The notes beneath the pieces were generated by a model. It saw nothing but the letters and a program-made list of their open reading frames with translations, was not told where the DNA came from and made no database searches. From contig NZ_JAVLBN010000033.1 of NCBI RefSeq assembly GCF_031581065.1, positions 1 to 24,432 of the forward strand: a stretch of 24,432 nt of DNA. Direction: 5' to 3'. Source of the DNA: Salibacter sp031581065 (GTDB lineage: Bacteria; Bacteroidota; Bacteroidia; Flavobacteriales_G; Salibacteraceae). Position 1 is the first letter of the stretch. Every line of letters begins with the position of its first letter. Both the position numbers and the translations under genes were made by a program. This document shows positions 1 through 7,386 of the stretch, piece after piece.

Positions 1-3
1 CCC

Positions 4-18
4 AAACCTGTCAGGTTT
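4..18. terminator. Short perfect palindrome, candidate terminator
   Basis: AAACCTG-T-CAGGTTT is a perfect 7-base inverted repeat lying 28 bases beyond the stop of the minus-strand MazG-like gene. As a hairpin it would have about five pairs and a minimal loop. It could end transcription from the rsgA operon on the minus strand, or from a plus-strand gene left of the window. No U-run can be judged on the minus strand because the window ends there. Confidence 0.35.
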
Positions 19-46
19 AAATTAAACAATTAAACTTTAAAACGCA

Positions 47-382
47 TCATTTCAACTTCTCATTACTCTGATGACCCTCTTTATCGCGTTTTGTTTTGAG
101 CTGTAGCTTTTCATCCCAGGCTTTTTGCAGGTCAACTCCTGTTTGATTTGCCAGGCAAACTGCCACAAAAATTACATCAGCCAGTTCCTCGCCTAAATCC
201 TTGTTCTTGTCTTTTTCTTTCTCACTTTGCTCGCCATATCTCCTGGCGATTATACGTGCCACTTCTCCAACTTCTTCACTCAATTGAGTCATATTCGTGA
301 GTTCGTTAAAGTAGCGAACTCCAACATTTTTGATCCAATCATCAACCTCAGCCTGTATGGCTTCAAACTTTTCCTTTTCCAT
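47..382 (-). CDS. MazG-like nucleotide pyrophosphohydrolase
   Basis: Product of 111 residues, a small all-alpha NTP pyrophosphohydrolase of the MazG/dCTPase-like superfamily. Such enzymes hydrolyse (d)NTPs to the monophosphate and PPi and are thought to clean the nucleotide pool; the substrate here is not known. The two acidic metal-binding blocks are visible: SEEVGEVAR (helix 2) and GEELADVIFVAVCLA (helix 3), giving the EExxE...ExxD pattern. An ATG 27 bases upstream is in frame, but the start at 382 is preferred because it overlaps the dtd stop in a TAATG, which implies translational coupling. It is the last gene of an rsgA-dtd-MazG operon, a grouping common in Bacteroidota. The C-terminus is short, lysine-rich and polar. 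Confidence 0.85.
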   Translation of the reverse strand: MEKEKFEAIQAEVDDWIKNVGVRYFNELTNMTQLSEEVGEVARIIARRYGEQSEKEKDKNKDLGEELADVIFVAVCLANQTGVDLQKAWDEKLQLKTKRDKEGHQSNEKLK

Positions 383-828
383 TATTCTTTGTTTTTTGAA
401 TCGAGCCAAATCGTAACGGGGCCGTCATTCGTAAACGAAACCTCCATGTGGGCACCAAACTTTCCGGTTCTGACCGTTACCCCACTTTCTTCAAATTTAC
501 GGATTGCTTTTTCATACATCGGTTCGGCTATATCAGGTTTTGCCGCGTTGATATACGATGGTCTGTTTCCCTTTTTGGTACTGGCATGCAGCGTGAACTG
601 ACTCACGAGTAGCACCTCGCCTTCAGTATCGAGCACTGAAACTTCTTTTTGGTCAGATCCCTCAAAAAGCCGCATATTGACCGTCTTGCGAACAATCCAA
701 TCGAGATCCTCCTCCGTATCATCATGACCGATTCCCAGCAACACGACAAGTCCGCTCGAGATTTCACCCGTAACTTCGTCATCAACCACAACTTTCCCGT
801 TTCCTGAACGCTGAATTAATGCTCTCAT
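382..828 (-). CDS. dtd: D-aminoacyl-tRNA deacylase
   Basis: Product of 148 residues, the usual length for the bacterial Dtd family. The enzyme removes D-amino acids (and glycine from tRNA-Ala) from mischarged tRNAs in the cytoplasm. The two family signatures are present: SQFTLHAST (about 76-84) and, near the C-terminus, a TNDGPVTIWLDS segment holding the Gly-cisPro motif that makes up the chirality-selective pocket. The start ATG overlaps the rsgA stop (TAATG) and the stop overlaps the next start in the same way, so three genes are read as one coupled unit. Two copies of the dispersed GGTCAGADCC word lie inside, at 466-475 and 651-660, in different frames (encoding VRT and GSD). No unusual residues seen. 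Confidence 0.96.
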   Translation of the reverse strand: MRALIQRSGNGKVVVDDEVTGEISSGLVVLLGIGHDDTEEDLDWIVRKTVNMRLFEGSDQKEVSVLDTEGEVLLVSQFTLHASTKKGNRPSYINAAKPDIAEPMYEKAIRKFEESGVTVRTGKFGAHMEVSFTNDGPVTIWLDSKNKE

Positions 829-1760
829 TAAAATTGTTTTTGAAATGAATCGTCATTCAACATCTCGATGTAATTATCGTATCGCCTGCCGGCAATCTCA
901 CCTTCTTCAACAGCTTTTTTAATCGCGCAGCCAGGCTCATTGATATGCATGCAGTTATTGAATTTACAATCCTGAATTCGCTCACGCATCTCAGGAAAAT
1001 AATGACTCAAATGTTCTTTTTCAAAATCGACTACGCCAAAGCTACGCAACCCGGGAGTATCTGTAATAAAACCACCAAAATCGAGTTCGTGCATCTCAGC
1101 AAAAGTGGTAGTGTGTTGTCCTTTATCGTTATATCCCGAGACATCTGCCGTTTTGAGATCGAGGTCCGACTGAATAGCATTGATAAGCGATGATTTACCC
1201 ACACCACTCTGCCCGGTGAGAACCGAATATTTATCGTGTAAAAGTGCTTTGAATTCCTCCAAACCTTTCCCTGTTTTGGTTGAAGTGAGCAGAACCGGAT
1301 AGCCGGCTAAATCGTAAATCGCCAGCGCTTCAGCAAGGGTATCGATTGCAGGATCTGACCGACAAAGATCAAATTTATTGAACACGATCAGAGCCGGGAT
1401 TCGGTATGCCTCAGCACTCACCAAAATGCGGTCGATAAACCCGAACGCTACTTTGGGATCAACAATTGAGGAGATTACCACAATTTGATCAACATTGGAA
1501 GCAATGATGTGTGTTTGTTTAGAGAGCTTGGTTGATTTGCGAATGAGTGCATTTTTGCGATCAGCGATATCTACAATGACATTTTCGCTGTTGTCATCAC
1601 TGAGTTTTATGGCAACCTCATCGCCCACTGCAACCGGATTGGTCGATTTTATTCCCTTTTGCCTGAACTTTCCTTTAAGTCGGCAATCATAAACCTGTCC
1701 ATTTGGCGTTCTCACCTTGTACCAGCTACCTGTCGATTTTACCACTACTCCCTGAACCAT
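828..1760 (-). CDS. rsgA: Ribosome small subunit-dependent GTPase RsgA
   Basis: Product of 310 residues. RsgA is a circularly permuted GTPase that binds the 30S subunit late in maturation. An N-terminal OB-fold (MVQGVVVKSTGSWYKV) precedes the permuted G motifs: G4 FNKFDLC, then G1 GQSGVGKSS, then G3 DTPGLRSFG. A C-terminal zinc knuckle follows (C-x4-C-x-H-x6-C in DCKFNNCMHINEPGC). The frame stays open 22 codons further upstream with two more ATGs, but homologues begin right at the OB-fold, so the ATG at 1760 is chosen. First gene of the rsgA-dtd-MazG operon, divergent from gldA. No clear -7 element was found for it in the 69-base gap. One GGTCAGATCC word lies at 1351-1360, encoding RSDP. Confidence 0.95.
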   Translation of the reverse strand: MVQGVVVKSTGSWYKVRTPNGQVYDCRLKGKFRQKGIKSTNPVAVGDEVAIKLSDDNSENVIVDIADRKNALIRKSTKLSKQTHIIASNVDQIVVISSIVDPKVAFGFIDRILVSAEAYRIPALIVFNKFDLCRSDPAIDTLAEALAIYDLAGYPVLLTSTKTGKGLEEFKALLHDKYSVLTGQSGVGKSSLINAIQSDLDLKTADVSGYNDKGQHTTTFAEMHELDFGGFITDTPGLRSFGVVDFEKEHLSHYFPEMRERIQDCKFNNCMHINEPGCAIKKAVEEGEIAGRRYDNYIEMLNDDSFQKQF

Positions 1761-1801
1761 ATCTGAATCTGAGTATTTACAACGCGAAGATTGTATTTTT
1801 T

Positions 1802-1809
1802 TACTTTTG
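1802..1809 (+). promoter_or_regulatory. Bacteroidota -7 element upstream of gldA
   Basis: TACTTTTG is a perfect match to the Bacteroidota TAnnTTTG box and sits 20 bases before the gldA ATG. The transcript leader would be only about 14 bases. No convincing -33 TTTG was found at the right distance. Confidence 0.5.
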
Positions 1810-1829
1810 AGCATTCGCAAAAGCAAACT

Positions 1830-2738
1830 ATGTCAATAACAGTTAAGAACGTAACCAAAATATACGGAGAGCAAAAAGCTTTAAATGATGTTTCATTTGA
1901 GGTGAAACCGGGAGAGATTATAGGCTTTTTGGGGCCAAATGGTGCAGGAAAAAGTACGATGATGAAAATTTTGACGTGCTTTATTCCGCAAACTCTTGGC
2001 GAGGCGTTCGTCTCGGGGCACAATGTGGAAGAACAGCCGATGAAGGTCAAAAAGAGCATCGGTTACCTGCCAGAGCACAATCCGCAATACCTCGAAATGT
2101 ATGTCAAAGAGTATCTGCTTTTTTGTGCAGGACTGCACAATGTAGAGAACAAGAAAGAGCGCATTAAGGAAATGATCGATTTGGTTGGGCTGGAAAAAGA
2201 GCAAAACAAAAAAATCGGTGCGCTCTCAAAAGGTTATCGCCAGCGTGTTGGTTTAGCTCAGGCGCTTTTGCACGATCCGGATGTTTTGATTTTGGATGAG
2301 CCCACAAGCGGACTCGACCCGAATCAAATTGTGGAAATCAGGAATGTGATCAAAAACATAGGCCGTGAAAAAACAGTGATGATGAGTACGCACATCATGC
2401 AGGAAGTTGAAGCTATTTGTGATCGCGTCATTATCATCAACAAAGGAGAAATTGTTGCTGACAAACCCACGACAGAATTGAGAAAAGTATCGGGTGCTTC
2501 TCAACTCATCGAAGTAGAGTTTGACTCTGACCCTAACATTGAGCTCATCGAAAAGATTGAAGGTGTAACGCGCGTTCAAAATGTTCACGGCACCCATTAC
2601 CGAATTGAATGCGAAACGGGCAGCGATGTGCGACCACTGATTTTTGAGTTTGCTGTTGAGCAAAAAATGAAAGTATTGCAGCTAAATTCTGAGGAGATGA
2701 ACTTAGAAGATGTATTCCAAAAACTCACAAAAGGCTAA
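1830..2738 (+). CDS. gldA: Gliding-motility-type ABC transporter ATPase GldA
   Basis: Product of 302 residues, ATPase subunit of an ABC transporter. In Flavobacterium GldA partners with GldF and GldG and is needed for gliding or for the stability of the gliding machinery. Visible motifs are Walker A GPNGAGKST, the Q-loop region SIGYLPEHNPQYLEMYV, signature LSKGYRQRVG, Walker B VLILDEPTSGLDPNQ and the switch His in MSTHIMQE, followed by a GldA-type C-terminal extension of about 85 residues. The IGYLPEHNP and KGYRQRVGLAQALLHDP segments are very close to what I know of flavobacterial GldA. The start at ATG 1830 (MSITVKNVTK) fits homologues better than an in-frame start 39 bases upstream, which would overlap the promoter. 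gldF/gldG are not in this window; in several genomes gldA is also separate. The methyltransferase follows after 6 bases. Confidence 0.9.
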   Translation: MSITVKNVTKIYGEQKALNDVSFEVKPGEIIGFLGPNGAGKSTMMKILTCFIPQTLGEAFVSGHNVEEQPMKVKKSIGYLPEHNPQYLEMYVKEYLLFCAGLHNVENKKERIKEMIDLVGLEKEQNKKIGALSKGYRQRVGLAQALLHDPDVLILDEPTSGLDPNQIVEIRNVIKNIGREKTVMMSTHIMQEVEAICDRVIIINKGEIVADKPTTELRKVSGASQLIEVEFDSDPNIELIEKIEGVTRVQNVHGTHYRIECETGSDVRPLIFEFAVEQKMKVLQLNSEEMNLEDVFQKLTKG

Positions 2739-2744
2739 TCAATC

Positions 2745-3368
2745 GTGCGATTTGTAGGTTACCGACTCGTTGCTCCGTTCTACGAAACAATGCGGAACTT
2801 TTTCTTCCCATCTATTTCAAAGGCTCAGCGCGAATTCCATCGTCTAGACCCAAAACTCGTAACAAAAATAGCGGTTGTAGGAGGCGGTTCGGGCGACATC
2901 CTGTATCCGCTGCTCGAAAAATTTAAAAATGCCACTATCTACTTTATTGAGCCATCAGAGTCGATGATGGAAAAGGCCAGAGAAAGATTTGGTACTTCGA
3001 GAAGAATCTTTTTCAAAGAAGAAAACATGGAAGATATCAACCTTGAAGACATCGATGTCATGATCCTTCCGTTTGTGCTGGACATCATTCCTGAAAGAAA
3101 GATGAAAGCCGTTGCAAAATCAGTTATTGTGAGTGTAAAGCACAAAGGATTTATTCTGTTCAGCGACTTCGTTCAAAAGCAAGATGCTTTTTCAAAACTG
3201 AAAACGTTTGTCCTCTACCTCATTTTCTTGCCATTCCGCGGAAAACTTCAAATGAGTCTGCCCGATTACAACCTCTTTTTCGACAATTTCAAACACAAAT
3301 TAGTCAGCGAAAAGAATTTCAGCAACAAGACTGTGACCAGCCGGTTATATCAGGTTTACAAGGATTAA
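2745..3368 (+). CDS. Class I SAM-dependent methyltransferase
   Basis: Product of 207 residues with a Rossmann-type methyltransferase fold. Motif I is KIAVVGGGSGDIL (about 42-54), the acidic end of strand 2 is YFIEPSESM, and a motif-II-like acidic segment is DVMILPFVLDIIPE. The substrate cannot be told. The chosen start is GTG, 6 bases after the gldA stop, because it keeps an APFYETM segment like the YDxxAPFYD lead-in common in such enzymes. An ATG at 2790 is the alternative. It is probably co-transcribed with gldA. The last 24 bases overlap the convergent UbiA-like gene. A role linked to its neighbours is not evident. Confidence 0.75.
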   Translation: MRFVGYRLVAPFYETMRNFFFPSISKAQREFHRLDPKLVTKIAVVGGGSGDILYPLLEKFKNATIYFIEPSESMMEKARERFGTSRRIFFKEENMEDINLEDIDVMILPFVLDIIPERKMKAVAKSVIVSVKHKGFILFSDFVQKQDAFSKLKTFVLYLIFLPFRGKLQMSLPDYNLFFDNFKHKLVSEKNFSNKTVTSRLYQVYKD

Positions 3369-4202
3369 AAGTAAAATCACCTCGACAATAGCTGCTCCCT
3401 CAAATCCAAAAGAATAAAAATACTCTGAGCGGTTTGGTTTGGTTCTGACCAAAAAGAACAACACCCACGCAGCCGTGATAAATTGCGCGACAAAAAGAAT
3501 AATTTCACTATCGGTCAGAGCCACAAAAAGCAGAGCTAACAACACATAGCTCAACAACGCAATTCCCGATATCCACTTTGATACTTTTATCCCCATTTGA
3601 TTGGGAATTGTTCGTAACCCTTCTCTTTTATCAACTCTTAAGTCTCTTATATCAAACGGAAGCGTGATAGCTAACAAAAAGAAAAAGCGTTTTAAAAAAA
3701 GTCCCCACGAAGCAGATGAACTCAGCATTTCAGTCACCGGTAAAAAAACAGTTGTGAGATAACTGACAACCGCAGATATCGCAAATACTTTGATATAGGG
3801 TAAATCGCGTAAACGAATGAATTTACCATTTATCGGAATCACAGGAAAAGAATAAGCCAACCCCACAAATGAAGGAATGAGGACTTTCTTCTGTTGCTCC
3901 CATGAGAGCTCAAGAAAATAATATCCGGTTCCCACTAATCCGATCAAAACGATAATCGCCAAAACCGTTTTGTACTCATTCATGAAATATACCCGTTCGA
4001 CCAATTGTGAGCTTTTACTCCTTATCAATCCATACAAGCGATGAGCAGGGTAAAGCGCAAGAGTTGAAAAGAGAATAAACCAAACTGTTTCATTCACTTG
4101 AATTCCTCTAATTACCGTTAGCTGTGTACAGCCTATCAGCGCTGCTATGACGAGCAACACATACAGGTTTGAGAAAAGAAAAAAGTTCAACAGCTTGTTC
4201 AT
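3345..4202 (-). CDS. UbiA-like integral membrane protein
   Basis: Product of 285 residues with about eight hydrophobic segments. It resembles the UbiA prenyltransferase superfamily, which moves isoprenoid chains onto aromatic or other acceptors in the membrane. The second Asp-rich motif is clear: LPFDIRDLRVDKREGLRTIP, with D-x2-D-x3-D and the KREGLRTIP continuation typical of the fold. The first motif (NDxxDxxxD) is not visible; the corresponding region reads ALYPAHRLYGLIRSKSS with no Asp, so prenyl-diphosphate binding may be lost or altered. The ATG at 4202 gives a normal hydrophobic N-terminus. It runs convergent with, and overlaps, the methyltransferase. Two GGTCAGADCC words (3441-3450 and 3513-3522) lie 62 bases apart in opposite orientation near the 3' end. 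Family call moderate; catalytic function uncertain. Confidence 0.7.
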   Translation of the reverse strand: MNKLLNFFLFSNLYVLLVIAALIGCTQLTVIRGIQVNETVWFILFSTLALYPAHRLYGLIRSKSSQLVERVYFMNEYKTVLAIIVLIGLVGTGYYFLELSWEQQKKVLIPSFVGLAYSFPVIPINGKFIRLRDLPYIKVFAISAVVSYLTTVFLPVTEMLSSSASWGLFLKRFFFLLAITLPFDIRDLRVDKREGLRTIPNQMGIKVSKWISGIALLSYVLLALLFVALTDSEIILFVAQFITAAWVLFFLVRTKPNRSEYFYSFGFEGAAIVEVILLLILVNLI

Positions 4203-4367
4203 GCGACTAAAGTGATAAACAAAGAAAAGAAACTCTCCAATTTTTCACCCGTTCTCTCGAACAAGATAACAGAAAATTGGTTAGGTAAAATATAAACGTG
4301 AACAAGGTTTAAATAGCCATTTTTTTTGAGTTATTTTGCCTGCCAAATTCATTAAAAAGTGTTGAAA

Positions 4368-7232
4368 ATGAAGTGGAGTAGCTTTGAGCGCAGACACATA
4401 GGATCATCTGAACAAGATGTACAGGAAATGATAGAGGCTATTGGTTGTAACAGCCTCGATGAACTCGTTGACAGAACTGTCCCTGAGCAAATTAGGATGC
4501 AAAAGCCTTTAGACATTTCAAAGGCGATGACAGAGTTTGAGTTTACCAACCACATCAATGAGTTGGGACAAAAAAACCGACAGATGAAAAATTTCATCGG
4601 TCAGGGATATTACGGCACTATTACACCGGCCGTAATTCAGCGCAACATCCTTGAAAACCCGGGCTGGTACACAGCCTACACACCCTACCAGGCTGAGATT
4701 GCTCAGGGAAGACTCGAAGCGCTTCTCAACTTTCAAACGATGGTAATGGACATGACCAACATGGAAATTGCCAATGCTTCCCTCTTAGATGAAGCAACTG
4801 CAGCAGCAGAGGCCATGATCATGTTCTACAACACTCGCTCGAGACAAGCTCAAAAAGCCGGTGTCAAAAAATTCTTCATCGATAAAGATGTATTTGAGCA
4901 AACTAAGGAAGTTCTCAAAACACGTGCTACTCCGCTCGGTATTGAGCTGGAAACAGGCAGCTTTGAAGATGTCGTGCTCGACAACACTTACTTTGGAGCA
5001 CTCCTTCAATACCCAACTGCAACAGGAAGGGTAGTTGATTATTCAAGCTTTATTGAAAAAGCCCACACTAACGACATCAAAGTTTGTATGGCAGCAGACA
5101 TCATGTCGCTCGCCTTGCTAAAATCTCCCGGCAGCATGAATGCCGATTGCGCAGTTGGATCAACTCAGCGTTTCGGTATCCCGATGGGATATGGTGGTCC
5201 GCACGCAGCTTATTTTGCCACACACGAAAAGTACAAGCGTCACATACCGGGCAGAATCATTGGCGTGAGTAAAGATAAAGATGGTCATCCCGCTTTCCGC
5301 ATGGCCCTTCAAACACGCGAACAACACATCCGCAGAGATAAAGCTACTTCAAACATCTGCACGGCTCAGGCACTTCTCGCGGTAATGGCTGGTTTTTATG
5401 CTGTTTACCACGGTTCTGACGGAATCATTGACATAGCGCAAACGATTCACGACAAAGCACAAAGTGTTCGCAATACACTTGAAAAGGCCGGAATTGAAAT
5501 CGTGAACAAAACTCATTTTGATACGCTCACGGTCAGAGCCGATCAAAGCCAAATGGCGAAAGTCAAAGCTGAAATGGAAAAAGCCGGCTTCAACCTTTAT
5601 TACGGTGAGAACACGATCTCCATCAGTCTGGACGAAACGAAGACCTGGGAGAACGCAGAAAAAATGAGCGAAGTACTCGTTTCCACTCTTGCCGGATCTG
5701 ACCAAAAATTTGACAGAGCAGATCAGGTGAAAGTGCCAAAAGAATTTGAGCGTACAACATCTTTCTTAAATCATGACATTTTTAACATGTACCACTCAGA
5801 GACGCAAATCATGCGGTACATGAAAAAATTAGAAAACAGAGATGTTTCTCTTACACATTCGATGATTTCTCTCGGATCCTGTACAATGAAATTGAATGCA
5901 GCATCTGAGCTTTACCCAATTTCAAATCAGAATTTCGCGAATGTTCATCCATTTGCTCCTGTTGATCAAACGCAGGGCTACAAAGAAATCATTGATGAGT
6001 TAGGCAAAGATCTATCAGAAATCACTGGATTTGACAGCGTATCTTTTCAACCTAACTCTGGTGCCCAGGGTGAATATGCCGGATTGATGGTGATTAAAGC
6101 ATATCACGAAAGCAACAACGACCACCAGCGTCATGTTTGCCTGATACCTTCATCTGCTCACGGTACTAACCCCGCATCAGCAGTGATGGCCGGAATGAAA
6201 GTAGTTGTTGTGAAATGCGATGACAACGGAAATATCGATGTTGAGGATCTGAAAGAAAAAGCTGAGAAATACAGTGATGAACTATCTGCTTTGATGGTAA
6301 CGTATCCTTCAACTCACGGAGTATTTGAGGAAAAGATCAAAGAGATTATCGACATCATCCACGCTCATGGCGGACAGGTTTACATGGATGGAGCGAACAT
6401 GAACGCTCAGGTTGGTCTTACATCTCCCGGATTAATTGGTGCTGATGTTTGTCACCTCAACCTTCACAAAACATTTGCAATTCCGCACGGTGGCGGTGGA
6501 CCAGGTATGGGTCCGATTGGTGTTGCCAAACACTTAACGCCATTCCTTCCAACGCATCCACTTCATAAAACTGGTGGTGAAAATGGAATAACATCAATAT
6601 CTGCCGCACCTTATGGTTCAGCATTGATTCTGTTGATTTCTTACGGCTATATCAAAATGCTCGGCCAAAGAGGATTGACGAAATCTTCCAAAATGGCGAT
6701 TTTGAATGCGAATTACATTAGAGCTCAACTCAAAGATCATTACGATGTTCTCTATGTAGGCACAAACAATACCGTTGCACATGAGATGATTATTGATTGC
6801 CGCAACTTTAAGAGAACTGCAAATATTGAAGTTGAAGATATGGCCAAGCGATTGATCGATTATGGTTTCCATTCTCCAACAGTTTCATTTCCTGTTGCGG
6901 GCACAATGATGATTGAACCGACAGAGAGTGAAGACAAAGATGAGATCGATCGGTTCATAACAGCCATGCGTCAAATTAGAGAAGAAATCAAATTGATCGA
7001 GGAAGGCGAAGCAGATAAAAAAGAAAACGTACTGAAAAATGCTCCACACACAGCTCGCATGATTGCTACCAGTGAGTGGGACAAGCCTTACAGTCGTGAA
7101 AAAGCTGCTTATCCTGTCCCCTATCTTCTCGATGCCAAGTTCTGGAGTTACTCCAGGAGAATTGACAATGCTTATGGCGATAGAAATTTAATGTGTAGTT
7201 GCTTACCTATTGAAGAGTATCAGGCTGTGTAA
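4368..7232 (+). CDS. gcvP: Glycine dehydrogenase (decarboxylating), P-protein
   Basis: Product of 954 residues, the single-chain P-protein of the glycine cleavage system. It decarboxylates glycine with PLP and passes the aminomethyl group to the lipoyl arm of GcvH. The N- and C-terminal halves, both aminotransferase-like, are fused, as in many bacteria with ~950-residue enzymes. The PLP lysine is in HLNLHKTFAIPHGGGG (about K701 from the chosen start). Other conserved blocks are FIGQGYYGTITP near the N-terminus, YTPYQAEIAQGRLEALLNFQ, and SCTMKLNAASEL at the start of the second half. ATG 4368 is chosen over a GTG nine bases upstream because it gives MKWSSFERRHIG, the normal N-terminus. gcvH and gcvT are not adjacent, which is common in Bacteroidota. 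Two inverted copies of the dispersed word lie at 5531 and 5694. Confidence 0.97.
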   Translation: MKWSSFERRHIGSSEQDVQEMIEAIGCNSLDELVDRTVPEQIRMQKPLDISKAMTEFEFTNHINELGQKNRQMKNFIGQGYYGTITPAVIQRNILENPGWYTAYTPYQAEIAQGRLEALLNFQTMVMDMTNMEIANASLLDEATAAAEAMIMFYNTRSRQAQKAGVKKFFIDKDVFEQTKEVLKTRATPLGIELETGSFEDVVLDNTYFGALLQYPTATGRVVDYSSFIEKAHTNDIKVCMAADIMSLALLKSPGSMNADCAVGSTQRFGIPMGYGGPHAAYFATHEKYKRHIPGRIIGVSKDKDGHPAFRMALQTREQHIRRDKATSNICTAQALLAVMAGFYAVYHGSDGIIDIAQTIHDKAQSVRNTLEKAGIEIVNKTHFDTLTVRADQSQMAKVKAEMEKAGFNLYYGENTISISLDETKTWENAEKMSEVLVSTLAGSDQKFDRADQVKVPKEFERTTSFLNHDIFNMYHSETQIMRYMKKLENRDVSLTHSMISLGSCTMKLNAASELYPISNQNFANVHPFAPVDQTQGYKEIIDELGKDLSEITGFDSVSFQPNSGAQGEYAGLMVIKAYHESNNDHQRHVCLIPSSAHGTNPASAVMAGMKVVVVKCDDNGNIDVEDLKEKAEKYSDELSALMVTYPSTHGVFEEKIKEIIDIIHAHGGQVYMDGANMNAQVGLTSPGLIGADVCHLNLHKTFAIPHGGGGPGMGPIGVAKHLTPFLPTHPLHKTGGENGITSISAAPYGSALILLISYGYIKMLGQRGLTKSSKMAILNANYIRAQLKDHYDVLYVGTNNTVAHEMIIDCRNFKRTANIEVEDMAKRLIDYGFHSPTVSFPVAGTMMIEPTESEDKDEIDRFITAMRQIREEIKLIEEGEADKKENVLKNAPHTARMIATSEWDKPYSREKAAYPVPYLLDAKFWSYSRRIDNAYGDRNLMCSCLPIEEYQAV

Positions 7233-7254
7233 TTAATGGTCTATTTTCATTTTT

Positions 7255-7286
7255 TTTGACAACACATTGTAAAGTCGCTATATTTG
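7255..7286 (+). promoter_or_regulatory. Promoter of the T9SS cargo gene
   Basis: TTTG at 7255-7258, then 20 bases, then TATATTTG at 7279-7286. This fits the Bacteroidota -33 TTTG / -7 TAnnTTTG consensus and is one of the two best promoters in the window. Transcription should start near 7293, leaving a leader of about 95 bases. Confidence 0.7.
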
Positions 7287-7306
7287 TATTGATCGAATAA
7301 CAAACT

Positions 7307-7370
7307 TTACTCTTTAAAGATTCGTTTGTGAATTAAATTATTATTAATTTCACCGACTCGTAAAGAGTAA
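7307..7370 (+). promoter_or_regulatory. Stem-loop in the 5' leader of the T9SS cargo gene
   Basis: TTACTCTTTA (7307-7316) and TAAAGAGTAA (7361-7370) are perfect 10-base inverted repeats separated by 44 bases. Inside lies a second, imperfect AT-rich inverted repeat (GTGAA...TTCAC, about 7327-7352). The whole structure sits between the predicted transcription start and the ATG at 7387, so it would fold in the mRNA leader. It may act in mRNA stability or translation control; no known riboswitch class is recognised. Confidence 0.5.
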
Positions 7371-7386
7371 TTAAATTAATTAAATT

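Noticed and set aside
227..601. Plus-strand open frame across the dtd/MazG-like junction
   Set aside because: Antisense to two coupled, well-supported genes; the product is low in features.
2523..2532. GACTCTGACC in gldA as a copy of the dispersed word
   Set aside because: One core mismatch, and on the motif strand it is preceded by AG, breaking the W-Y flank rule; counted as chance.
4598..4607. GGTCAGGGAT in gcvP as a further copy of the dispersed word
   Set aside because: It shares only GGTCAG and differs at three later fixed positions; not counted. Similar partial matches at 9060 and 9757 were also left out.
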